From Archivesica marissinica (Eukaryota > Mollusca > Bivalvia > Venerida > Vesicomyidae), in NCBI GenBank assembly GCA_014843695.1, contig CM026402.1, forward strand, positions 22,221,325 through 22,285,324: 64,000 nt of DNA, written 5' to 3'. The translations under genes and the position numbers were made by a program. Positions 27,401-39,400 of the stretch are shown here, piece after piece; position 1 is the first letter of the stretch; the number at the start of each line of letters is the position of its first letter. Under the pieces are notes generated by a model. The model was not told where the DNA came from. It saw only the letters and a list, made by a program, of their open reading frames with translations, and did no database searches.

Positions 27401-30400
27401 TAATACACATACATAGTGTCCTTAAGAAGGCATAATACACATACATAGTGTCCTTAAGAAGGCATAATACACATACATAGTGTCCTTAAGAAGGCATAAT
27501 ACACATACATAGTGTCCTTAAGAAGGCATAATACACATACATAGTGTCCTTAAGAAGGCATAATACACATACATAGTGTCCTTAAGAAGACATAATACAC
27601 ATACATAGTGTCCTTAAGAAGGCATAATACACATACATAGTGTCCTTAAGAAGGCATAATACACATACATAGTGTCCTTAAGAAGGCATAATACAATACA
27701 TAGTACAACAACCAAAACAAAACACAACAAGTCCTTAAGAAGGCATAATACACATACATAGTGTCCTTAAGAAGGCATAATACACATACATAGGTCCTTA
27801 AGAAGGCATAATACACATACATAGTGTCCTTAAGAAGGCATAATACACAACATAGTGTCCTTAAGAAGGCATAATACACATACATAGTGTCCTTAAGAAG
27901 GCATAATACACACACATAGTGTCCTTAAGAAGGCATAATACACATACATAGTGTCCTTAAGAAGGCATAATACACATACATAGTGTCCTTAAGAAGGCAT
28001 AATACACATACATAGTGTCCTTAAGAAGGCATAATACACAAACATAGTGTCCTTATGGAGGCATCATACACAAACATTGTGTTACAGATGCCTTGCTCAT
28101 CTGGTTCCCTGGTGTGCACCACTATTTCAACATGTTCATTGTGTTACAGATGCCTTGCTCATCTGGTTCCCTGGTGTGCACCACTATTTCAACATGTTCA
28201 TTGTTACAGATGCCTTGCTCATCTGGTTCCCTGGTGTGCAACACTATTTCAACATGTTCATTGTTACAGATGCTTTGCTCATCTGGTTCCCTGGTGTGCA
28301 ACACTATTTCAACATGTTCATTGTTACAGATGCCTTGCTCATCTGGTTCCCTGGTGTGCACCACTATTTCAACATGTTCATTGTGTTACAGATGCCTTGC
28401 TCATCTGGTTCCCTGGTGTGCACCACTATTTCAACATGTTCATTATTACATATGCCTTGCTCATCTGGTTCCTTGGTGTGCAACACTATTTCAATATGTT
28501 CATTGTGTTACAGATGCCTTGCTCATCTGGTTCCTTGGTGTGCACCACTATTTCAACATGTTCATTATTACAGATGCCTTGCTCATCTGGTTCCCTGGTG
28601 TGCAACACTATTTCAACATGTTCATTGTGTTACAGATGCCTTGCTCATCTGGTTCCCTGGTGTGCAACACTATTTCAACATGTTCATTGTGTTACAGATG
28701 CCTTGCTCATCTGGTTCCCTGGTGTGCACCACTATTTCAACATGTTCATTGTGTTACAGATGCCTTGCTCATCTGGTTCCCTGGTGTGCACCACTATTTC
28801 AACATGTTCATTGTGTTACAGATGCCTTGCTCATCTGGTTCCCTGGTGTGCACCACTATTTCAACATGTTCATTGTGTTACAGATGCCTTGCTCATCTGG
28901 TTCCCTGGTGTGCACCACTATTTCAACATGTTCATTGTGTTACAGATGCCTTGCTCATCTGGTTCCCTGGTGTGCACCACTATTTCAACATGTTCATTGT
29001 GTTACAGATGCCTTGCTCATCTGGTTCCCTGGTGTGCACCACTATTTCAACATGTTCATTGTGTTACAGATACCTTGCTCATCTGGTTCCCTGGAAGAAT
29101 CAGGCCCTTCTCGATCAGTTTACTAACCATGTACATACTCAAGAGGGTGAAGTTAAGCTTCGAGAAATGTTCACAAAACACGGGTATGTATTTGGTATAT
29201 CGTACTCAAGAAATGTGCACAAAACACGGGTATGTATTTGGTATATCGTATTCGAGAAATGTGCACAAAACAAGGGTATGTATTTGGTATATCGTACTCA
29301 AGAAATGTGCACAAAACACGGGTATGTATTTGGTATATCGTACTCAAGAAATGTGCACAAAACACGGGTATGTATTTGGTATATCGTACTCAAGTAATGT
29401 GCACAAAACACGGGTATGTATTTGGTATATCGTACTCAAGAAATGTGCACAAAACATGGGTATGTATTTGGTATATCGTACTCAAGTAATGTGCACAAAA
29501 CACGGGTATGTATTTGGTATATCGTACTCAAGAAATGTGCACAAAACACGGGTATGTATTTGGTATATTGTACTCATGAAATGTGCACAAAACACGGGTA
29601 TGTATTTGGTATATCGTACTCATGAAATGTTCACAAAACACGGGTATGTATTTGGTATATCGTACTCAAGTAATGTGCACAAAACATGGGTATGTATTTG
29701 GTATATCGTACTCATGAAATGTGCACAAAACACGGGTATGTATTTGGTATATCGTACTCATGAAATGTGCACAAAACACGGGTATGTATTTGGTATATTA
29801 ATTTATCACACACAAGAAATGGTAACTTCGGTATTTCATATATCGTACTCAAGATCAATTATGAGATCATGTATCAATCTTCTAATCTCATGAACTATGA
29901 CCTAATTATGAATTTGTAATTCCATGACCTGTGACCTGGAAATGGTATTCCACATGACCTGGAAATGGTGTTCCATGACCGGGCCTACATGTGTAATCAT
30001 AAGTTAGCAATACATAGATTTCAGATGATGTCACCAGCTTCTAGGTTATAGAGAGCCCTAAGTAAGATTAGTTCAGAACTAATTAGGTCACCCTCTATAA
30101 ATAAAGAAAAATTTATCTATTGATTTCTACACATTTGACCCACAAGATGGTGGCATGTTGAAAAGCATGGTTCTTTTATGTGCACCGTGTAAAGCATCGA
30201 CACGAGACCTCGGTTTAAAGTCCCATCTGTTAATTTTATTAGGAAGATTATTGGAAGATTAAATCGTGATGTTACTGGAAGATTTAGGATGGTTCCAGTC
30301 TTATTTATTCTAGGCTCATTTTAGATGAGAATGTTTGGGAGAAGTGAGAAACCCCAATATTGTGTGCTTCAATGGTATTATTTAATCAATTTCAACACAA

Positions 30401-33400
30401 TATGGTTAAAATGCACAGTAAGACCATTAAAGCGACACTACATCGGTGAAAACGCAAATGTCTGCAGAATGTAATTTGCTATTATATGGTATAATTATTT
30501 TTCCAAATATTTGCCTCAAAAACTGAGTATTTCAACAAATAAACAAACATCATATACGCGGTTTGTTGACATAGCAAAATAATGTAAATAGGATCAACAT
30601 TCATGCGTAATACAAAGCTTGTATCCTAAATAACACGAGTTATGCTACATAATTACCGTGATATCTCACATGTGTGCTTAAATTATGTCTAAACGAAAGT
30701 ATCGCGCATTTAGTATTGACTCCAATGACAAACAAACGTCAATTCAGGAGTGTGGATGACCATTATATGAAATCCTACTTTCACTTTTGAAAGTTTGTAT
30801 ACCACAAAAATACTGTTTATTGGTTCAATGTTAGTGTTCGATGTATTCAGAAGAATTTGTAGTAGCAATGCATGTATACGTGAACAAAATGAATTTTATT
30901 TGCTTTTTGCGATGTAATGTCGCTTTAAATACATTAGAATAGGTGTGCTTTACAATGTGTGTCTCATCACTGATGGTCACAGGGTTCGAGCCCCGCTCAG
31001 ACCGTGTCTCATTTATATGAACAAGTTGGCAGTTTCTTACGGAGGTTGGTGCACCCATGTTAACCTTTGGAGCCTGCCCAGGAAAGGTGTTGTTAAGTAA
31101 ACTGCCCGCCGGCGATATAGCCCGAAATGGTGCTGATGCAGGCGTAAAACCCGAAATATAACAATGACCAGTGTAGCTTAATGGACAAGATTTTGTATGA
31201 AAATTGTAAAAGAAATTTGCTTAGGGAGAAGTGGGACCCCACAGGGGGCAATGTCATGGTAACTAATGCTACTATTTTGCCCTTGTCGCAGTGGAGTCTA
31301 TGGTCACTTTTGCCCATGTTATTCCATATGATTATTGAGTTTTATGTCATGTGCAGGTATTGGGTTGGTGTGTTGAAGTTATTGAAGAAGAATGGTCCAA
31401 GGCTTGAACATTTAGCACTGGTACTGCAGCTGGGTGATGCAGATCTGCTGGGCGGACGTCACAATCTAGGTTTGTTAGATTATTGTAGACGAGTCACCTT
31501 TGTGAATGCTAGACTGTTATTCTCCTATTACTGCTGAGTCACCTCTGTGAAGGCTACACTGTTATTCTCCTATTACTGCTGAGTCACCTCTGTGAATGCT
31601 AGACTGTTATTCTCCTATTACTGCCGAGTCACCTCTGTGAAGGCTAGACTGTTATTCTCCTATTACTGCTGAGTCACCTCTGTGAAGGCTAGACTGTTAT
31701 TCTCCTATTACTGCTGAGTCACCTCTGTGAAGGCTACACTGTTATTCTATTACTGCCGAGTCACCTCTGTGAAGGCTGGACTGTTATTCTCCTATTACTG
31801 CCGTGTCACCTCTGTGAAGGCTAGACTGTTATTCTCCTATTACTGATGAGTCACCTCTGTGAAGGCTAGACTGTCCTTCTCCTATTACTGCCGAGTCACC
31901 TCTGTGAAGGCTAGACTGTTATTCTCCTATTACTGCTGAGTCACCTCTGTGAAGGCTAGACTGTTATTCTCCTATTACTGCCGAGTCACCTCTGTGAAGG
32001 CTAAACTGTTATTCTCCTATTACTGCTGAGTCACCTCTGTGAAGGCTACACTGTTATTCTATTACTGCCGAGTCACCTCTGTGAAGGCTAAACTGTTATT
32101 CTCCTATTACTGCTGAGTCACCTCTGTGAAGGCTAGACTGTTATTCTCCTATTACTGATGAGTCACCTCTGTGAAGGCTGGACTGTTATTCTCCTATTAC
32201 TGATGAGTCACCTCTGTGAAGGCTACACTGTTATTCTCCTATTACTGCTGAGTCACCTCTGTGAAGGCTGCACTGTTATTCTCCTATTACTGCTGAGTCA
32301 CCTCTGTGAAGGCTACACTGTTATTCTCCTATTACTGCTGAGTCACCTCTGTGAAGGCTAGACTGTTATTCTCCTATTACTGCCGAGTCACCTCTGTGAA
32401 GGCTGGACTGTTATTCTCCTATTACTGATGAGTCACCTCTGTGAAGGCTAGACTATTATTCTCCTATTACTGCCGAGTCACCTCTGTGAAGGCTACACTG
32501 TTATTCTCCTATTACTGATGAGTCACCTCTGTGAAGGCTACACTGTTATTCTCCTATTACTGCCGAGTCACCTCTGTGAATGCTAGACTGTTATTCTCCT
32601 ATTACTGCCGAGTCACCTCTGTGAAGGCTGGATTGTTATTCTCCTATTACTGCCGAGTCACCTCTGTGAAGGCTAGACTGTTATTCTCCTATTACTGCCG
32701 AGTCACCTCTGTGAAGGCTAAACTGTTATTCTCCTATTACTGCTGAGTCACCTCTGTGAAGGCTACACTGTTATTCTATTACTGCCGAGTCACCTCTGTA
32801 AAGGCTAAACTGTTATTCTCCTATTACTGCCGAGTCACCTCTGTGAAGGCTAGACTGTTATTCTCCTATTACTGCCGAGTCACCTCTGTGAAGGCTACAC
32901 TGTTATTCTCCTATTACTGCTGAGTCACCTCTGTGAAGGCTACACTGTTATTCTCCTATTACTGCTGAGTCACCTCTGTGAAGGCTAGACTGTTATTCTC
33001 CTATTACTGCCGAGTCACCTCTGTGAAGGCTGGACTGTTATTCTCCTATTACTGCTGAGTCACCTCTGTGAAGGCTAGACTATTATTCTCCTATTACTGC
33101 CGAGTCACCTCTGTGAAGGCTAGACTATTATTCTCCTATTACTGCCGAGTCACCTCTGTGAAGGCTACACTGTTATTCTCCTATTACTGATGAGTCACCT
33201 CTGTGAAGGCTACACTGTTATTCTCCTATTACTGCCGAGTCACCTCTGTGAATGCTAGACTGTTATTCTCCTATTACTGCCGAGTCACCTCTGTGAAGGC
33301 TGGATTGTTATTCTCCTATTACTGCCGAGTCACCTCTGTGAAGGCTAGACTGTTATTCTCCTATTACTGCCGAGTCACCTCTGTGAAGGCTAAACTGTTA

Positions 33401-36400
33401 TTCTCCTATTACTGCTGAGTCACCTCTGTGAAGGCTACACTGTTATTCTATTACTGCCGAGTCACCTCTGTGAAGGCTAACTGTTATTCTCCTATTACTG
33501 CCGAGTCACCTCTGTGACGGCTAGACTGTTATTCTCCTATTACTGCTGAGTCACCTCTGTGAAGGCTACACTGTTATTCTATTACTGCCGAGTCACCTCT
33601 GTGAAGGCTAAACTGTTATTCTCCTATTACTGCCAAGTCACCTCTGTGAATGCTACACTGTTATTCTCCTATTACTGCCAAGTCACCTCTGTGAAGGCTA
33701 GACTGTTATTCTCCTATTACTGCCGAGTCACCTCTGTGAAGGCTAGACTGTTATTCTCCTATTACTGCCGAGTCACCTCTGTGAAGGCTACACTGTTATT
33801 CTCCTATTACTGCCGAGTCACCTCTGTGAAGGCTAGACTGTTATTCTCCTATTACTGCTGAGTCACCTCTGTGAAGGCTAGACTGTTATTCTCCTATTAC
33901 TGCCGAGTCACCTCTGTGAAGGCTAGACTGTTATTCTCCTATTACTGCCGAGTCACCTCTGTGAAGGCTAGACTGTTATTCTCCTATTACTGCTGAGTCA
34001 CCTCTGTGAAGGCTAGACTGTTATTCTCCTATTACTGCTGAGTCACCTCTGTGAAGGCTACACTGTTATTCTATTACTGCCGAGTCACCTCTGTGAAGGC
34101 TAGACTGTTATTCTCCTATTACTGCCGAGTCACCTCTGTGAAGGCTAGACTGTTATTCTCCTATTACTGCTGAGTCACCTCTGTGAAGGCTAGACTGTTA
34201 TTCTCCTATTACTGCCGAGTCACCTCTGTGAAGGCTAGACTGTTATTCTCCTATTACTGCTGAGTCACCTCTGTGAAGGCTAGACTGTTATTCTCCTATT
34301 ACTGCTGAGTCACCTCTGTGAAGGCTAGACTGTTATTCTCCTATTACTGCCGAGTCACCTCTGTGAAGGCTAGACTGTTATTCTCCTATTACTGCTGAGT
34401 CACCTCTGTGAAGGCTAGACTGTTATTCTCCTATTACTGCCGAGTCACCTCTGTGAAGGCTAGACTGTTATTCTCCTATTACTGCTGAGTCACCTCTGTG
34501 AAGGCTACACTGTTATTCTCCTATTACTGCCGAGTCACCTCTGTGAAGGCTAGACTGTTATTCTCCTATTACTGCCGAGTCACCTCTGTGAAGGCTAGAC
34601 TGTTATTCTCCTATTACTGCCGAGTCACCTCTGTGAAGGCTAGACTGTTATTCTCCTATTACTGCCGAGTCACCTCTGTGAAGGCTAAACTGTTATTCTC
34701 CTATTACTGCTGAGTCACCTCTGTGAAGGCTACACTGTTATTCTATTACTGCCGAGTCACCTCTGTGAAGGCTAAACTGTTATTCTCCTATTACTGCTGA
34801 GTCACCTCTGTGAAGGCTAGACTGTTATTCTCCTATTACTGCTGAGTCACCTCTGTGAAGGCTACACTGTTATTCTCCTATTACTGCTGAGTCACCTCTG
34901 TGAAGGCTAGACTGTTATTCTCCTATTACTGCCGAGTCACCTCTGTGAAGGCTGGACTGTTATTCTCCTATTACTGCCGAGTCACCTCTGTGAAGGCTAG
35001 ACTGTTATTCTCCTATTACTGCCGAGTCACCTCTGTGAAGGCTAAACTGTTATTCTCCTATTACTGCTGAGTCACCTCTGTGAAGGCTACACTGTTATTC
35101 TATTACTGCCGAGTCACCTCTGTGAAGGCTAAACTGTTATTCTCCTATTACTGCTGAGTCACCTCTGTGAAGGCTAGACTGTTATTCTCCTATTACTGAT
35201 GAGTCACCTCTGTGAAGGCTAGACTGTTATTCTCCTATTACTGATGAGTCACCTCTGTGAAGGCTACACTGTTATTCTCCTATTACTGCTGAGTCACCTC
35301 TGTGAAGGCTACACTGTTATTCTCCTATTACTGCCGAGTCACCTCTGTGAAGGCTAAACTGTTATTCTCCTATTACTGCTGAGTCACCTCTGTGAAGGCT
35401 ACACTGTTATTCTATTACTGCCGAGTCACCTCTGTGAAGGCTAAACTGTTATTCTCCTATTACTGCTGAGTCACCTCTGTGAAGGCTAGACTGTTATTCT
35501 CCTATTACTGATGAGTCACCTCTGTGAAGGCTGGACTGTTATTCTCCTATTACTGATGAGTCACCTCTGTGAAGGCTAGACTGTTATTCTCCTATTACTG
35601 CTGAGTCACCTCTGTGAAGGCTAGACTGTTATTCTCCTATTACTGCCGAGTCACCTCTGTGAAGGCTACACTGTTATTCTCCTATTACTGCTGAGTCACC
35701 TCTGTGAAGGCTACACTGTTATTCTCCTATTACTGCCGAGTCACCTCTGTGAAGGCTAGACTGTTATTCTCCTATTACTGCTGAGTCACCTCTGTGAAGG
35801 CTAGACTGTTATTCTCCTATTACTGCCGAGTCACCTCTGTGAAGGCTACACTGTTATTCTCCTATTACTGCTGAGTCACCTCTGTGAAGGCTACACTGTT
35901 ATTCTCCTATTACTGCCGAGTCACCTCTGTGAAGGCTAGACTGTTATTCTCCTATTACTGCCGAGTCACCTCTGTGAAGGCTAGACTGTTATTCTCCTAT
36001 TACTGCCGAGTCACCTCTGTGAAGGCTAGACTGTTATTCTCCTATTACTGCCGAGTCACCTCTGTGAAGGCTAAACTGTTATTCTCCTATTACTGCTGAG
36101 TCACCTCTGTGAAGGCTACACTGTTATTCTATTACTGCCGAGTCACCTCTGTGAAGGCTACACTGTTATTCTCCTATTACTGCCGAGTCACCTCTGTGAA
36201 GGCTAGACTGTTATTCTCCTATTACTGCCGAGTCACCTCTGTGAAGGCTACACTGTTATTCTCCTATTACTGCTGAGTCACCTCTGTGAAGGCTACACTG
36301 TTATTCTCCTATTACTGCCGAGTCACCTCTGTGAAGGCTAGACTGTTATTCTCCTATTACTGCCGAGTCACCTCTGTGAAGGCTAGACTGTTATTCTCCT

Positions 36401-39400
36401 ATTACTGCTGAGTCACCTCTGTGAAGGCTAGACTGTTATTCTCCTATTACTGCCGAGTCACCTCTGTGAAGGCTAGACTGTTATTCTCCTATTACTGCCG
36501 AGTCACCTCTGTGAAGGCTAGACTGTTATTCTCCTATTACTGCTGAGTCACCTCTGTGAAGGCTACACTGTTATTCTCCTATTACTGCCGAGTCACCTCT
36601 GTGAAGGCTAGACTGTTATTCTCCTATTACTGCCGAGTCACCTCTGTGAAGGCTGACTGTTATTCTCCTATTACTGCCGAGTCACCTCTGTGAAGGCTAG
36701 ACTGTTATTCTCCTATTACTGCCGAGTCACCTCTGTGAAGGCTAAACTGTTATTCTCCTATTACTGCTGAGTCACCTCTGTGAAGGCTACACTGTTATTC
36801 TATTACTGCCGAGTCACCTCTGTGAAGGCTAACTGTTATTCTCCTATTACTGCCGAGTCACCTCTGTGAAGGCTAGACTGTTATTCTCCTATTACTGCTG
36901 AGTCACCTCTGTGAAGGCTACACTGTTATTCTCCTATTACTGCCGAGTCACCTCTGTGAAGGCTAGACTGTTATTCTCCTATTACTGCCGAGTCACCTCT
37001 GTGAAGGCTAGACTGTTATTCTCCTATTACTGCCAAGTCACCTCTGTGAATGCTAGACTGTTATTCTCCTATTACTGCCGAGTCACCTCTGTGAAGGCTA
37101 GACTGTTATTCTCCTATTACTGCCGAGTCACCTCTGTGAAGGCTACACTGTTATTCTCCTATTACTGCCAAGTCACCTCTGTGAAGGCTACACTGTTATT
37201 CTCCTATTACTGCCAAGTCACCTCTGTGAAGGCTCGACTGTTATTCTCCTATTACTGCTGAGTCACCTCTGTGAAGGCTAGACTGTTATTCTCCTATTAC
37301 TGCCGAGTCACCTCTGTGAATGCTAGACTGTTATTCTCCTATTACTGCCGAGTCACCTCTGTGAAGGCTAGACTGTTATTCTCCTATTACTGCTGAGTCA
37401 CCTCTGTGAAGGCTAGACTGTTATTCTCCTATTACTGCTGAGTCACCTCTGTGAAGGCTACACTGTTATTCTATTACTGCCGAGTCACCTCTGTGAAGGC
37501 TGGACTGTTATTCTCCTATTACTGCCGTGTCACCTCTGTGAAGGCTAGACTGTTATTCTCCTATTACTGATCAGTCACCTCTGTGAAGGCTAGACTGTCC
37601 TTCTCCTATTACTGCCGAGTCACCTCTGTGAAGGCTAGACTGTTATTCTCCTATTACTGATGAGTCACCTCTGTGAAGGCTGGACTGTTATTCTCCTATT
37701 ACTGATGAGTCACCTCTGTGAAGGCTAGACTGTTATTCTCCTATTACTGCCGAGTCACCTCTGTGAAGGCTAGACTGTTATTCTCCTATTACTGATGAGT
37801 CACCTCTTTGAAGGCTGGACTGTTATTCTCCTATTACTGATGAGTCACCTCTGTGAAGGCTAGACTGTTATTCTCCTATTACTGCTGAGTCACCTCTGTG
37901 AAGGCTACACTGTTATTCTCCTATTACTGCTGAGTCACCTCTGTGAAGGCTAGACTGTTATTCTCCTATTACTGCCGAGTCACCTCTGTGAAGGCTGGAT
38001 TGTTATTCTCCTATTACTGCCGAGTCACCTCTGTGAAGGCTAGACTGTTATTCTCCTATNNNNNNNNNNNNNNNNNNNNNNNNNNNNNNNNNNNNNNNNN
38101 NNNNNNNNNNNNNNNNNNNNNNNNNNNNNNNNNNNNNNNNNNNNNNNNNNNNNNNNNNNNNNNNNNNNNNNNNNNNNNNNNNNNNNNNNNNNNNNNNNNN
38201 NNNNNNNNNNNNNNNNNNNNNNNNNNNNNNNNNNNNNNNNNNNNNNNNNNNNNNNNNNNNNNNNNNNNNNNNNNNNNNNNNNNNNNNNNNNNNNNNNNNN
38301 NNNNNNNNNNNNNNNNNNNNNNNNNNNNNNNNNNNNNNNNNNNNNNNNNNNNNNNNNNNNNNNNNNNNNNNNNNNNNNNNNNNNNNNNNNNNNNNNNNNN
38401 NNNNNNNNNNNNNNNNNNNNNNNNNNNNNNNNNNNNNNNNNNNNNNNNNNNNNNNNNNNNNNNNNNNNNNNNNNNNNNNNNNNNNNNNNNNNNNNNNNNN
38501 NNNNNNNNNNNNNNNNNNNNNNNNNNNNNNNNNNNNNNNNNNNNNNNNNNNNNNNNNNNNNNNNNNNNNNNNNNNNNNNNNNNNNNNNNNNNNNNNNNNN
38601 NNNNNNNNNNNNNNNNNNNNNNNNNNNNNNNNNNNNNNNNNNNNNNNNNNNNNNNNNNNNNNNNNNNNNNNNNNNNNNNNNNNNNNNNNNNNNNNNNNNN
38701 NNNNNNNNNNNNNNNNNNNNNNNNNNNNNNNNNNNNNNNNNNNNNNNNNNNNNNNNNNNNNNNNNNNNNNNNNNNNNNNNNNNNNNNNNNNNNNNNNNNN
38801 NNNNNNNNNNNNNNNNNNNNNNNNNNNNNNNNNNNNNNNNNNNNNNNNNNNNNNNNNNNNNNNNNNNNNNNNNNNNNNNNNNNNNNNNNNNNNNNNNNNN
38901 NNNNNNNNNNNNNNNNNNNNNNNNNNNNNNNNNNNNNNNNNNNNNNNNNNNNNNNNNNNNNNNNNNNNNNNNNNNNNNNNNNNNNNNNNNNNNNNNNNNN
39001 NNNNNNNNNNNNNNNNNNNNNNNNNNNNNNNNNNNNNNNNNNNNNNNNNNNNNNNNNNNTTATTCTCCTATTACTGCCGAGTCACCTCTGTGAAGGCTAG
39101 ACTGTTATTCTCCTATTACTGCCGAGTCAACTCTGTGAAGGCTACACTGTTATTCTCCTATTACTGCTGAGTCACCTCTGTGAAGGCTACACTGTTATTC
39201 TCCTATTACTGCTGAGACACCTCTGTGAAGGCTAGACTGTTATTCTCCTATTACTGCCGAGTCACCTCTGTGAAGGCTGGACTGTTATTCTCCTATTACT
39301 GCTGAGTCACCTCTGTGAAGGCTAGACTATTATTCTCCTATTACTGCCGAGTCACCTCTGTGAAGGCTAGACTATTATTCTCCTATTACTGCCGAGTCAC

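Larger units (their letters stand above)
29801..31356 (+). other. Intron 9, 3' part: MITE and SINEs
   Basis: Holds short CCATGACCTGGAAATGGT repeats (29920-29985), a family 1 SINE fragment on the minus strand (30163-30245), a TTAA-flanked MITE (30427-30928) and a family 2 SINE (30950-31163). No other exon recognised before 31357. Confidence 0.6.

Noticed and set aside
13572..28078. CRISPR array (regular 32-bp repeats)
   Set aside because: There are no unique spacers; the whole unit repeats, and the context is animal intron sequence.
28047..29893. Long plus-strand frames of up to 612 codons
   Set aside because: They run through the 62-bp and 46-bp arrays in three frames at once. Only 29070-29183 is conserved and in phase with neighbouring exons.
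37943..39100. 385-codon frame
   Set aside because: Mostly N; the rest is the 45-bp array.
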